Shown piece after piece: positions 1-11,249 of a stretch of DNA of 64,000 nt (position 1 is the first letter of the stretch; every line of letters starts with the position of its first letter). Under the pieces are notes generated by a model. The model saw only the letters and a list, made by a program, of their open reading frames with translations, ran no database searches and had not been told where the DNA came from. Source of the stretch: Tretioscincus oriximinensis (Eukaryota > Chordata > Lepidosauria > Squamata > Gymnophthalmidae); contig JAJVDF010001194.1 of the NCBI GenBank assembly GCA_022410635.1, positions 203,152-267,151 of the forward strand. The letters run 5' to 3'. The translations under genes and the position numbers were made by a program.

Positions 1-1065
1 ATTCCTTTAGATATTTGGGACCCAAGTTATTTAAGGTTTTTAAGATTAAAGTTAATGCCTTGAATTGGGCTCGGTAGCAAATTGGCAGCCAGTGCAGCTC
101 TTTTAAGACTAGCGTGATGTGTATCTGACCAGTCATTCTAGTCTGCCGCCCAACTGCTACATTCTCCACCAACTGCAACTTCCAAACCATTTTCAAAGGC
201 AGCCTCATATACAGTGCATGACAATAGTCGAATCTGGAAATTATCAGAAGGTGGATTACTGTGACTAGATCATTTCTATTCAGAAGTGGCCATAACTGTT
301 GAACCAAACACAACTAGAAATAAACACTCCTGGCCACCGCCTCAACCTAATCTTCAGATGGCAGTGCAGAGTTCAGGAGTACCCCCATCTGGCATCTGTC
401 CTCTGTAGGGCAATTCAACTCCATCAAGGATAGGGTGCCTCCCAACTTCACAAACCTGGGATGCTCCAGTTCTGTCTCGTCTGGATTCAGCCTCAATTTA
501 TTGGCCTTCATCCAGCCCATCACTGCTTTAAAGCACCTGTCAAACACTTCAACCACCCCTCCTGATTCAGATGGAACAGACAGATAGAGCGGAGTATTAT
601 CTGCATATTGATGACACTTCACTCCTAATCTCCTGATGACCTCTCCCAGTGGCCTCATGTGGATGTTAGGAGTTGGTAGCACAGCATTGCAGTAGCTTCT
701 ATCTCCAAGGTCATTTCCAAGGAGTGGAAGTAAAAGAGTCCTGCTCCACACCATGGGAGATCATTCTTTTACCTCCACCCTCTGGAAATGGCCTTGGAGA
801 TATGAGCCACGGCAATGCTGTGCCACTAACTCCTAAACTCCATAGATTTTCCAGGATTTCATGGTCAATAGTATTGAAAGCCGCTGAGAAATCCAGAAGA
901 ACCTACAAGGCCACATTTCCCCCATCCCTTTCTCAAAGAAGGTCATCATTCAGGGTGACCATTGTGGTTTCCATGCCATTACCAGATCTGAAGTCAGATT
1001 GAAATGGGTCTAGATAATTTCTTCCAAGCATGCATGTAGTTGAACAGCTGTGGCCTTCTCCGGTA
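1..1065 (-). mobile_element. L2-type LINE fragment, reverse transcriptase region to near the 3' end, decayed
   Basis: Read on the minus strand, the segment translates piecewise into an L2-like reverse transcriptase. Near the right end comes a stretch reading LDPFQSDFRSGNGMET, followed by VLLDFSAAFNTIDHEIL (RT motif A). Further left, in an open stretch at 347-754, are GEVIRRLGVKCHQYADN and a Leu-Tyr-Leu-Ser-Val run. The catalytic YADD box reads YADN, so one metal-binding Asp is lost. In-frame stops and frame changes separate the blocks, so it cannot be functional. The same blocks recur in the copy near 16.3-18.0 kb, which supports the assignment. The 3' end lies left of the window. The family call rests on recalled motif order, not on a search. 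Confidence 0.8.
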
Positions 1066-1074
1066 AAGACGTTT

Positions 1075-1135
1075 CTCTTTCTCTCTCTCTTTCACACACA
1101 CACATGCACGCACACATGCATGCATGCACTTGTAC
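1075..1135. repeat. CT/CA simple repeat
   Basis: A run of CT dinucleotides passes into CA repeats and then into alternating ATGC units. It is an ordinary compound microsatellite. Confidence 0.85.
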
Positions 1136-1139
1136 AGTA

Positions 1140-4120
1140 TATGTGGGATTGCTTGTAAAGTTATATATATGGAAAAGGCCCAAAACCTTAATTGATACTG
1201 CAAATACTGTGACTTTCTAAGAGGAAAAAATATGTATAGGCAATTTAAGCTTTACTGTGTGAATTTTGGATGTTTCCAGGATTTAAACAATATGTGTCAA
1301 AAATGTTCTTTTTTATACCCGTCTCAAAACAATTCTTGAAAATACTAGATGTCTGCATTATAATACTGTATTTAAATTATATAGTATAACCTCTTTTTCC
1401 TTCTTTTATTTCCTGCTGAAAACTATTCCATTAGTTACACACATGTGCTTTTTCAGAGCCATTTTAGAATGAAAGGCTCTTATGAAATCTTTAGTTTTCT
1501 CTCAGAGATATAGTATCTTTCACATTCCATCATTTTTTCTATCTCTTTGCATTGCTTATTTAATTAAGAAGTCTTCATTTCTCCTTGCTATTCTTTGGGA
1601 GTTTGCAAAGAGTTATATATTTCCCTTTCTTCCTTGTTCTTTTTTCTTCTTTTCAGAAAACCTTTTTTTATCATATTTTTTCTTTTTGATGTCTTTTGTT
1701 AATGTTTTCTGGTAGTGTCATAAACTTCTCTGTCTATAATCCTTCATGTATTAGATCTAATCCTTGCACATACATAAGGGATATTTTTAATGCTCTAATC
1801 TATTGTCCTACTTTATCCAATATAACATGATGAAGAGCATAGTGTTTTTCTTATGTATTACGGTAAATGTGGGATGAGGAGACAATGTCATTGTGCATTC
1901 AAAATTTCATAACGGCACCATGCAAATCCTATCATAGTTCTGACCCACAGATTGCTGTTATCTAAAAATCTTTTCAATACCACCTAATTGTAGACAATGG
2001 CTAGCCAGATAGGTGGAAAAACTCTTGAATCGAATAATGTTTCACAAAACAAGAAATACATCAACTAGGAGTTTGGGAACTTACAGGAACAATGCAATGT
2101 GCTTCTGAAAGCAGTTATGACACCTTCNTGTGCTTTAAAAGCAACATAGGATATTATGGAGGAAGATCCAGAAACAGACAATGTCTGCATGTTATCAGAT
2201 AAATGCCACACCCTAATTCAGTGCTCTATTACTTAGTACCATTTGTTTGTTTTTTCATTTATAAAATGCATATTGTGAGATCTCCATGTGGCTCATAGAA
2301 AATGCTAGGCAGCTTAATGCAAACAGCTCTGAACAAACATTTCGCTAGAAAGAGCACCCTGAACGAACATCTGTGAAATCAGTCAAGCGTGTCTGATAGC
2401 CCACTTTTATTGCACTCCTCCACAAATAATACATTTGGAAAAAACAGATTGGCATTGATATGAAAAACATCGCCCCCAATTCCATTGATCACTGCTTAGA
2501 GATGGCTGCCCTGCTGTTGATTATGCATGATTGACTTCCGTGTAATTGTAGTGGGGAGGCAATGGCTTTGATCTGAAGCTTGCATTAACATCCCTTTCTT
2601 GCCTCACTACAGCTCTGTACTGTGCCAATAAGCCTATTATGCGTGTCAGAGACTCAGCATGTATACATGCATGTGCCAATCTCTCTTGCCTGCTGCACTG
2701 AATGTATCTCTTGCCAAGGCTTCCTCTTCAATAGTTTTGCTATTTCTGAAGAGGAAATCTAACTGTCAGACTGTGGTTTGTCTGATCCATGTGTGAATCA
2801 CTGGAGAGACATGTAATCTGATATATTGAGGATATCTTAGTTAGGCCCTATGGTGTTCGTTGGGGTTGTGACTTGTCTGCAGATGTGAACACCAATGCAG
2901 AAGAATTCCTATCACCATTCAGCCAAAAATATCATTATTTTCTTTTTTATTTTCGTTGTATACATGGGAAAATTCTTAAAATAAATCCTGGCATTTTAAA
3001 GTTACGCATATGGAATATGGCAAGAACCCTGCCTCTAATGACTCCAACAGCAGCAAGGCTCTTGCTTACATTTCACTGGAATCTGTAAATCTAGATTGAT
3101 CTTCATTTATGGAAATAGAAACCTTCAGTTCTTTGAAAGAAAATATAATTTGCAGACACTTGGAAATGCACTAAACTAGCTTTGAATAACAAAGAACTTC
3201 AATACATTTTGTATACCATATCTTGGGCTGTATTCAGACAGCACTTGTTTATTTTATATTTTCCTGTTATTCCAGGATATTGGTTTACTAGTTTTAAGTA
3301 ATCTCCTCCATAACTCTAAAATATATTCTGATTTTGCCAGCTCCTGAAAAGAGGTTTTCAGGTCACGTGATTGTTAAATTCTCTCCCCCATCCCTTGAAA
3401 TTTTAAGAATCCTATGTTGAAGCCTGGCAAGGAGTTGTGTTACAAATCTCCTTGCCGTTTAGTTCTTGGGTATCCATTTTTGGTTTTTCCAGCTGGAGAG
3501 ATACCACCAGTGTTACCACTTAAAGATACCACCAATGTTTGGTGCTCTGTTGCAGCAGGCAGCATTCTTTTAAATGGCAGATTTTCCTTTGGCTTCATAA
3601 GCCTGTCTTTAAAGTGGGGCTGAGAGTTTGGGCCAATTCTGAGCACCATCACTGCTGTTTGTCTGTAGGCTGTTGCTGCTCTTTGGAGTTTTTACATTGT
3701 TGGGGGGAGGCAGAACAAAGTTGGATAGTTCATACTTGCCTGGACTGTCCCCTCCTTTGAGTGGTTGATGGAGGGAAGGGGAGGAGACCTAGAGTCTACC
3801 TTCCACTCTGTTTTAGGTCTGGATACTCCAGTCGCCTCAGATTATTGACTCTGTTGAAATGCACCCATAATGTTTTCCAAAGTGTGGTATGTAGATTGCT
3901 GTGATACCTGAACCTATTTTAGGTAGCACTTTTCAAAGTTTTAAATTAGTTTATGAAAGTTTTAACAAATGAGCTGACTTTAATAGCAAGTAAAAAAATA
4001 ACATAAAAATATAGAGAAGATCCATAGCTGAACCTTATCTTCTTTATACCTTTCAAAAAGCATCAGCACACTTGACCAAATTCTCCTAGAATGTCTCACA
4101 GCGAGATAAGGGATCAGAAA
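1140..4120. other. Intergenic AT-rich DNA, no gene recognised
   Basis: I see only short open frames without domain signatures, scattered T-rich tracts (about 1490-1710) and one ambiguous base at 2129. No repeat family from elsewhere in the window is obvious here. Unrecognised old repeats are possible. Confidence 0.6.
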
Positions 4121-4122
4121 CT

Positions 4123-4415
4123 TAAGAACATAAGAACATAAGAAGAGCCATACTGGATCAGGCCACAGCCCATCTAGTCCAGCATTCTGTGTCACACAGA
4201 GGCCCACCAGATGCACCTGGGCAGTCCAAACAGAGGAAAGCAAAATATGCTCCTGTTCATGACTCCCTGCAAATGGTATTTCAGGAGTCCTGCCTGTTGC
4301 TCCATCCTGGAGGCAACATCCAGACATCCATCCTAGTATCCATTTATACCCTTGGTGTCCAGAAACCTGTCTAGTCCTGTCTTGAAACTATCCAAGCTGT
4401 TAGCTACCATTTACT
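4123..4415 (-). mobile_element. CR1-like LINE 3' end (TGTTCTTA-tail subfamily)
   Basis: The plus strand starts with tandem AAGAACAT units and then runs through the 'agagccatactggatcagg' block. That is the reverse complement of a LINE 3' end whose last bases are repeated TGTTCTTA octamers. The coding side, towards 4415, matches the 33.4 kb and 48.8 kb copies, including the sequence for a C-terminal Leu-Asp-Ser-Phe-Lys-Thr-Gly-Leu-Asp segment. Octamer-repeat 3' tails are a CR1-group hallmark. It is severely 5'-truncated, as CR1 copies usually are. Confidence 0.8.
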
Positions 4416-5815
4416 AGCTTAATTTGAATTTTTTTTGTTCTTTTTTCAAAACATAGTAACAAAAACTCTTTTGTACTGGAAATGTTTAACTATAGACAAA
4501 AGAGAAGTGTGCAGAAACATGAAAATCATTTCTAAGAAGGTTCCCACAGTATCTAAGGTGCTACGAGATCCAGTAACACAAGGAAGCTCGTAAATCCTGA
4601 ATGCACTTATCAGACTGTTCAAAAAACCTTTTAAAGCTAGCTACCAGCTTCTTATTATAATTTTATCACATCCAGGAACTGAATATTTCTGGGGATATAT
4701 TAGCTACTCAGACTCCATCTTAGCAAACTGTATTTGTACAGGTGCAGGAATTGCACCCAAAGGGTTTGAAGCTGCATAATGAGTGAGTATCTGAGGTTAG
4801 CCCACCTGTCAATTGTCATGCGTCTTCTATATTTAATAGCTTTAAAACTGCAGCATGCCTCTGATGAGACATCTTTTGCTTAGGAAAAATCATGCCCGAA
4901 GCAATTTCTTAATGAGCTATAGGCTTGAAAAAGTTTTATTTTGAAACTGTTTTGAGATTGTCTGCCTTACACTTATATCCTTAGGAACCAGTGGTTATTT
5001 CTGCATATTTACTTTACAGTTTAATGTCCATTATTGGCAAGTGCACACAGTCCTCACATATACTTGCTTTCCATGATTTTTTCCTTTTGGGTAGCAAGTA
5101 TTTTTTCAGATTTAATCTGATGAGTCTCTGAAGGTTTTTGTTCCAAGATCATAGTTATAAGTAATAGAAGAGTCAGAGGATTGAAAGTCCCCTGATCTAT
5201 CATGACTAGTGAACCTATTAAGAATGGGAACATTAAAATCCAATAATATAAAAAATAAGGAGCTGAACTGAAATTCTTTTATGAGTTGAAAACGCAACAG
5301 ATTTTTTATTTTTAAAAAATATTGTGCAATCCAATAAATATATATTAACAGACTTTAAAAATGTTACAGTAAAATGAATTCAAGTATATGCATAATTACA
5401 TGAGTTCTGAACAGTCCAAATAGCAACAAAATTTGCAAGAATGGCAAATAGTTAAACAATTTAAACAACTATATTTATTAACAGTTGTTAGAGGATCACA
5501 GAGAAGCAGCAAAGTAGTAAGTTCCTTTGATATTCAGTGGACAATCAGATCTTGTTCTGTAATAAATCCAAGTCTATTTTGTTATAGGCATTCTTGCCTA
5601 TAGTTGTCCTGTAAATGTATATTAACACGAACAATGTATCCATGTTGCTTTTTCCAGTTTTCTTCCTAAGCTTTCCCTTTGTTCATGTGACCAATCTGAA
5701 CAACTTTGAAATGAAGGAAACTAAAGAAGAGCAAAATAATATTCACCTAGTTTTATTGACATACAATTCTTGATACTGTAGTAAACCAGCGTGTAGTAAA
5801 TTCAGTGTGGAAATG
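4416..5815. other. Intergenic AT-rich DNA, no gene recognised
   Basis: No open frame with recognisable domains and no repeat family shared with the rest of the window was seen. Confidence 0.55.
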
Positions 5816-5821
5816 CATGAC

Positions 5822-5945
5822 TATGGCTGTGTCCACACGACGAGCTAAAAAGCACTACAAATCTATACTCCAGAATATAGCAATGGAATGTCTGAGCACA
5901 CCACGAAGATATATTCCGGAATATAACAGTGACGAGTCTGTCATT
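5822..5945 (-). mobile_element. MITE family C, truncated copy
   Basis: This is the reverse complement of the right end of the elements near 14.4 kb and 44.8 kb. It has the terminal 'tccacacgacgagct' block, the 'gaatatagcaatggaatgtc' block, and a TATATTCCGGAATATA palindrome at 5910-5925. Only about 125 bp of the family's roughly 420 bp is present. Confidence 0.65.
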
Positions 5946-5979
5946 TCCGGGGGTGGGACAGGAAGTGACATCACTTTTG

Positions 5980-6065
5980 TCCTTCCTTCCGTCCTTCCTG
6001 CTCTTTCCTTCTATCCTTCATTCTTTCCTTCCTTCTGTCCTTCCCCCTTTATTCCACTCTTCCCC
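5980..6065. repeat. Pyrimidine-rich CCTT low-complexity tract
   Basis: Irregular CCTT/CTTT units on the plus strand with no coding signal. Confidence 0.8.
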
Positions 6066-6465
6066 CCATTATTTTTCCCAATTCCTGAATCTGGGTGTAA
6101 ATTGAGCAAGTGTATTTATAAAATAATAATAAATAACACACCTAATATGGTTTTCAATTGTGCTTCTTTAAAAAGAAGGAAAAACAAGTAAATATATCTG
6201 CTAGTGACGATGATGCTGGCTGGGTGATACTTTTCCTGATAAAATAATTTTTTCTTCCACTTCTAAAGCTATTTGCCTGATGTCCTGAAGACTACAGTTC
6301 CCAGGTTGCACCACAGCTAGCCCTAGGCGCAAGAATGCATTCTCCGCAACTCTGTACTTGGTGACCCGTACACAGGAAACATTTTTGCTATTACAGGAAG
6401 TTGGCTCGGGGACTCATTTATAATCAGATTAACTAATCAAACCAGTGTGCAGGAAAGGAATCAAA

Positions 6466-6625
6466 AACAAGTCAGCAAGTGTTGTTTAGCCTCTATAAAT
6501 CTGTGGCCACATTAGGAATATTATGTACAATTCTGGTCACCACATCTTATTTCTCAGGTGCAGAAAAGGGCAACGTTTGGGCCTCTTCAGCCTCGAAAGG
6601 TGGTGTTCGAGAGGTGGTCTAATTG
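6466..6625 (+). mobile_element. CR1-like LINE ORF2 C-terminal fragment
   Basis: The stretch reads like the 48.47-48.60 kb CR1 copy: a 'gtcagcaagtgttgtttagcc' type start, then a block for Pro-Leu-Tyr-Lys-Ser and a Tyr-Cys-xxx-Phe-Trp-Ser-Pro-His-like run, then 'gtgcagaaaagggcaac'. Internal bases are missing and the frame is broken. It is a short, old fragment. Confidence 0.65.
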
Positions 6626-6824
6626 AAGGTCTTAGACAGTTCTTAAATCGTAGAAGCAGCACAGAAAAGCAGGCAGAAATGCAACTGAGAACCATTCTGC
6701 TACTATAAAAACTAGAATTCAACACAAATTAAAAGTCATTTTTTATATATATAAAAGACATATGCTCAGCAGAAACCATTTTTTAAAAATGCAGAATTCA
6801 AGCCAAATTAGGACCAAAGGGGAG

Positions 6825-6955
6825 GTAGAACGAGGAAGAAAAAAAAAAAGAAGGGGGAAGGAGGAAAAAAGGAAAAGGAAGATAGAAATAAGGAAGGAAA
6901 GAGAAAGAACAGAAAGAAAAAGAAGAAAGGGAAGAAAGAGAAGCCACAGAAAATT
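6825..6955. repeat. Purine-rich (GA/AAG) tract
   Basis: Nearly all A and G on the plus strand. The Lys/Arg/Glu-rich frames across it are by-products of composition, not genes. Confidence 0.85.
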
Positions 6956-7315
6956 AAAAACCACATTAGGAGTAAAATAAATAAAAACTAGGCTAATAAT
7001 TTTGGTTATTCACACTCTAAACACACCACAAACGAAATCTAGAAGTCAACCGAGAAATTATGAAGCAAGGAGGAAAAGCCCGAAGAGGAGGTAGACGGGG
7101 GAAGAAGAAAAGAAGGAACTGGAAAAGAGAAAAAAGGAGGATGGAAATAAAGAAGGAGAGAAAGCACAGAAAGGCTCCGTCCCCACTGTGCCTTCTTCTT
7201 GGCTATATCACAGAATAGGAATGTGCCAACTACATGCTAGTGTAGGCTATGGCAGGCCCCGAATGGGGCTTGTCACAGCCTACACTGGCATGTGGATGAC
7301 CAAGCTCTTAAAAAC

Positions 7316-7776
7316 CTGTTCTGCCTGTCTCACCACAAGCGTCCGTGTGTGCGCACGCGTGCACCTGCTCCTTTGCTGGAGGTGGGGTTTCGCCCTGCTC
7401 TCGCCACCAACTCGCCTGCAGCAGCGGAGCAAAAACGCTTGGGTTTGTGAGAGGAGAACAGAGCTGCCCTCCTGTCAGAAACCCAGGCGTTTCTAGAGGT
7501 GAGTTGGTGGCGAGAGCAGGGCGAAACCCCGCCTCCATCCAAGGAGCAGCTATGGCGCGCTCTGAGGGTCCTCCCAGGACCCCGGAAAGCGTTGCGCGTG
7601 CTGCAGCCGTCAGCTCTGAGGGCTGCTTTTCCATTAAAATCCCGCCTTTTTACATACCCTGATGCAGCATCGGGGAATGTAAAAAGCCGGGATTTTAGCT
7701 TAAAACCCGGAGGGGACTATATTTTAGTCCCCAAAACCGGGTTTGTCCCGGTTTACCGGGACGTATGGCAACCCTA
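7316..7776 (-). mobile_element. Hairpin-rich hAT-like non-autonomous element, truncated
   Basis: The right end is the family terminus, reading ATGGCAACCCTA, with the internal block 'ggactatattttagtccc' upstream. The left terminus is missing: family similarity begins near 7316 with the 'caccacaagcgtcc' block. Inside are two inverted arms of about 75 bp (about 7378-7450 and 7462-7534), the left starting GGAGGTGGGGTTTCGCCCTG and the right ending in its near-complement. Confidence 0.75.
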
Positions 7777-7882
7777 CTTAATGCAAATGTATATGGTGGC
7801 AGCTAATCTACATCAAGCTAATCCACATCAGTTAAAGTGTTTTAAGGAAGATATGTGTCAAAAGGGCCAGAATTTGTGTCCA

Positions 7883-7883
7883 N
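7883..7883. other. Single ambiguous base between identical blocks (assembly join)
   Basis: The only non-ACGT base at the junction of the two 1711 bp copies. It is probably a placeholder where two overlapping contig ends were abutted. Confidence 0.85.
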
Positions 7884-8177
7884 AAAGAAGGAAAAACAAG
7901 TAAATATATCTGCTAGTGACGATGATGCTGGCTGGGTGATACTTTTCCTGATAAAATAATTTTTTCTTCCACTTCTAAAGCTATTTGCCTGATGTCCTGA
8001 AGACTACAGTTCCCAGGTTGCACCACAGCTAGCCCTAGGCGCAAGAATGCATTCTCCGCAACTCTGTACTTGGTGACCCGTACACAGGAAACATTTTTGC
8101 TATTACAGGAAGTTGGCTCGGGGACTCATTTATAATCAGATTAACTAATCAAACCAGTGTGCAGGAAAGGAATCAAA

Positions 8178-8337
8178 AACAAGTCAGCAAGTGTTGTTTA
8201 GCCTCTATAAATCTGTGGCCACATTAGGAATATTATGTACAATTCTGGTCACCACATCTTATTTCTCAGGTGCAGAAAAGGGCAACGTTTGGGCCTCTTC
8301 AGCCTCGAAAGGTGGTGTTCGAGAGGTGGTCTAATTG
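8178..8337 (+). mobile_element. CR1-like fragment (second copy of the 6.47 kb one)
   Basis: Identical to the fragment in the first duplicated block. It carries the same broken C-terminal CR1 ORF2 blocks. Confidence 0.65.
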
Positions 8338-8536
8338 AAGGTCTTAGACAGTTCTTAAATCGTAGAAGCAGCACAGAAAAGCAGGCAGAAATGCAACTGA
8401 GAACCATTCTGCTACTATAAAAACTAGAATTCAACACAAATTAAAAGTCATTTTTTATATATATAAAAGACATATGCTCAGCAGAAACCATTTTTTAAAA
8501 ATGCAGAATTCAAGCCAAATTAGGACCAAAGGGGAG

Positions 8537-8667
8537 GTAGAACGAGGAAGAAAAAAAAAAAGAAGGGGGAAGGAGGAAAAAAGGAAAAGGAAGATAGAAA
8601 TAAGGAAGGAAAGAGAAAGAACAGAAAGAAAAAGAAGAAAGGGAAGAAAGAGAAGCCACAGAAAATT
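8537..8667. repeat. Purine-rich tract (second copy)
   Basis: Identical to the tract 1712 bases upstream. Confidence 0.85.
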
Positions 8668-9027
8668 AAAAACCACATTAGGAGTAAAATAAATAAAAAC
8701 TAGGCTAATAATTTTGGTTATTCACACTCTAAACACACCACAAACGAAATCTAGAAGTCAACCGAGAAATTATGAAGCAAGGAGGAAAAGCCCGAAGAGG
8801 AGGTAGACGGGGGAAGAAGAAAAGAAGGAACTGGAAAAGAGAAAAAAGGAGGATGGAAATAAAGAAGGAGAGAAAGCACAGAAAGGCTCCGTCCCCACTG
8901 TGCCTTCTTCTTGGCTATATCACAGAATAGGAATGTGCCAACTACATGCTAGTGTAGGCTATGGCAGGCCCCGAATGGGGCTTGTCACAGCCTACACTGG
9001 CATGTGGATGACCAAGCTCTTAAAAAC

Positions 9028-9488
9028 CTGTTCTGCCTGTCTCACCACAAGCGTCCGTGTGTGCGCACGCGTGCACCTGCTCCTTTGCTGGAGGTGGGGT
9101 TTCGCCCTGCTCTCGCCACCAACTCGCCTGCAGCAGCGGAGCAAAAACGCTTGGGTTTGTGAGAGGAGAACAGAGCTGCCCTCCTGTCAGAAACCCAGGC
9201 GTTTCTAGAGGTGAGTTGGTGGCGAGAGCAGGGCGAAACCCCGCCTCCATCCAAGGAGCAGCTATGGCGCGCTCTGAGGGTCCTCCCAGGACCCCGGAAA
9301 GCGTTGCGCGTGCTGCAGCCGTCAGCTCTGAGGGCTGCTTTTCCATTAAAATCCCGCCTTTTTACATACCCTGATGCAGCATCGGGGAATGTAAAAAGCC
9401 GGGATTTTAGCTTAAAACCCGGAGGGGACTATATTTTAGTCCCCAAAACCGGGTTTGTCCCGGTTTACCGGGACGTATGGCAACCCTA
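9028..9488 (-). mobile_element. Hairpin-rich hAT-like element, truncated (second copy)
   Basis: Identical to the copy in the first duplicated block, including its ATGGCAACCCTA end and the inverted internal arms. Confidence 0.75.
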
Positions 9489-9738
9489 CTTAATGCAAAT
9501 GTATATGGTGGCAGCTAATCTACATCAAGCTAATCCACATCAGTTAAAGTGTTTTAAGGAAGATATGTGTCAAAAGGGCCAGAATTTGTGTCCAGGTGGA
9601 ATATTACATACCATAAGTTGAGTTCACTTGGGTTCCATGCTTGTGCATGTGTTGAATTTATATCTATGGTCCAATTTATGCGACTAACCTATCTATATAA
9701 TCTGCCCATTTGTCCACCAAAATAATTTGAAGTGAGAA

Positions 9739-10334
9739 TGTTAGGGGGTTCTTTAGGGCACAAGAGAAGACTCGAAGACGAGCTGTGATATATTTTAGCA
9801 AAGGTTTATTTCAGGCATGCCTGTGGGCGCAGGGAATAATTCTGCCAACTGCGCCCCTAATTCAGAATCAAGTTATCTTTTTATACATTCTCCAAAAGCA
9901 ACAAAAGAGACTGTCATGCACTTTTCTCAAGTTAGTCTCAAAGTGCTGCTAGCTCCTTTGGTGGACTTTCTACTAGACTNACACGGCTATTTCTCTGAAA
10001 ATAATTTCGATTGTTACACAAATGGGAGCTTGCATGTCTTGGAAGCAAGTCACACTCTCTTGCTTGGTAAAAGTAACACTTTCTTATCTCTTGTTCTGTT
10101 CTTCGCTTCCTTGAGAATCTGGTCTAAACAGCTTTCCTCAGCTCTGCATCTCTTTGTTCTTACATATGAATATTTTGTGTTAACAGTTCTACAGAGGAAA
10201 GGGGGGCTAAATTACCCACAGCTGTTTTTCAAGAGAACCTTGTTGCTTGGCGTTTCTTTCTAGAGAGTGAGATAACCTACATGGGTTTAGGAAAATATAT
10301 TCATAATCATGTTTAGAGGGGATTTTCCCTCTCA
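9739..10334 (-). mobile_element. Solo LTR of an endogenous retrovirus (minus orientation)
   Basis: The plus strand starts TGTTAGGGGG and ends CCCTCTCA, so the minus strand starts TGAGAGGG and ends CCCCCTAACA. This is the TG...CA layout with short imperfect inverted ends. Both sides are flanked by AGAA (9735-9738 and 10335-10338), a 4-bp target-site duplication as left by many gammaretrovirus-like elements. On the minus strand a TATAAAAAG box near 9870 is followed by AATAAA near 9806, the usual order of promoter and poly(A) signal in an LTR. No internal retroviral genes are adjacent, so it is a recombined solo LTR. A Penelope-like end sits inside it at 9918-9996. Confidence 0.7.
9918..9996. 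mobile_element. Penelope-like element terminal fragment
   Basis: Matches the right end of the 23.8-24.6 kb Penelope-like copy: 'acttttctcaagttagtctc', 'aaagtgctgctagctccttt', and an ending with 'cacggctatttctctga'. A single N at 9980 interrupts it. It lies within the solo LTR and so inserted after it. Confidence 0.7.
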
Positions 10335-10390
10335 AGAACATTTTCCCCATCTGTAGTCTTACTAAATCAAGTAATAGTAGCAGTCTGACA

Positions 10391-11241
10391 TGTGGGGATC
10401 AGTCATATAGCATATATTAATTGGCATAATATATATATTAATATAAAATGAACTTGGATTGACCCTGTGAGCCAAAGTGAGGCCTGTATGGAAATTTTGC
10501 AAAAGTCTCTGGTCAACCCAGCCCTGGGGTAAACAGGAGAGGCCAAATCCTCTNTTCCTGCCCCCAAGGCATATCTCATTCATGAAGCCTTGCCAGACTG
10601 AATAGATTAAATTGGCACCCATTAAGGCAAAGGCACAATCTTTGTTTAACCAGGCTGTGCACCTGGGCTGACCCATCAGCCTGATAGTGGCCTGGAGATA
10701 AACCATTTAAGATTGTTAAGACCGCTTCTCCTCAGGGTGAGTCACTGGGTTCCAGTAATTAAGATAATGCTTAAGCAATTAGTGGCATCCGAGGGTCCAT
10801 CCTGTTTACCAACCTTATACTATATTTGGAGTTTCCTGACCAGGCTGCACCTCCTTGGGGAGGAGAGAAACACGTCACACAGGTGTCACACCTGACCCAC
10901 GTGGGGTTTACCCACCCCTTTCTTGACATCATAATCTTNGCTGCACCTCCTTGGGGAGGAGAGAAACACGTCACACAGGTGTCACACCTGACCCACGTGG
11001 GGTTTACCCACCCCTTTCTTGACATCATAATCTTTGATACACGCCTTCTGATTTGGGTCAATAAAAGATTGAACACAAGGGCATTCTAGAGGACTCCATG
11101 ACCCGTGGGCCTCCTGAAATTGCTTCTTGGTCCAAGTCGTGTTGCCCGTGTGATTCCTGTTACACATGTCTACCTACTGTGGACCAAGCTGCCTTTGATC
11201 TCCGTTAGGCATCGAATAACGTGGAAAGCGAATACCCGTTA
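10391..11241 (+). mobile_element. Solo LTR, family A copy 1
   Basis: Related over its length to the segments at 41.53 kb (+) and 53.05 kb (-). Shared blocks in order are 'tatattaattggcat' near the start, 'gagccaaagtgaggcctgta', 'ctgcacctccttggggagga', 'cacacaggtgtcaca', an AATAAAAG poly(A) signal near 11060, 'actccatgacccgtgg' and the end block GCGAATACCCGTTA. It begins TGTGGGGAT and is flanked by ctgaca on both sides (10385-10390, 11242-11247), a candidate 6-bp target duplication. The length is inflated by the 95 bp duplication at 10844-11034. No internal genes adjoin. Confidence 0.75.
10844..11034 (+). repeat. 95 bp exact direct duplication around one N
   Basis: Bases 10844-10938 and 10940-11034 read the same and are separated by a single N at 10939. 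The other two family A LTRs have this block once. It is most simply an assembly artefact of the same kind as the 1.7 kb duplication. Confidence 0.9.
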
Positions 11242-11249
11242 CTGACAGA

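Larger units (their letters stand above)
6172..7882 (+). repeat. 1.71 kb direct duplication, copy 1
   Basis: Every translated segment I compared is identical to the block 1712 bases downstream (7884-9594), and the two are separated only by a single N at 7883. The block contains a CR1 fragment, a purine-rich tract and a truncated hairpin-rich hAT-like element. Perfect identity in a region where all other repeats are diverged points to an assembly duplication at a contig join, not an old tandem duplication. Confidence 0.9.
7884..9594 (+). repeat. 1.71 kb direct duplication, copy 2
   Basis: Second copy of the block at 6172-7882. After 9594 the sequence continues into unique DNA, whereas copy 1 runs straight into the N. 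This copy is therefore probably the one to keep if the duplication is false. Confidence 0.9.

Noticed and set aside
7188..7903. Overlapping frames of 100-135 codons in both strands
   Set aside because: They follow the inverted arms of the hairpin element. Matching peptides on both strands reflect the palindrome, not a gene.
9739..11241. A full provirus between the two neighbouring LTRs
   Set aside because: They are different families in opposite orientation, only 56 bases apart, with no gag, pol or env between.
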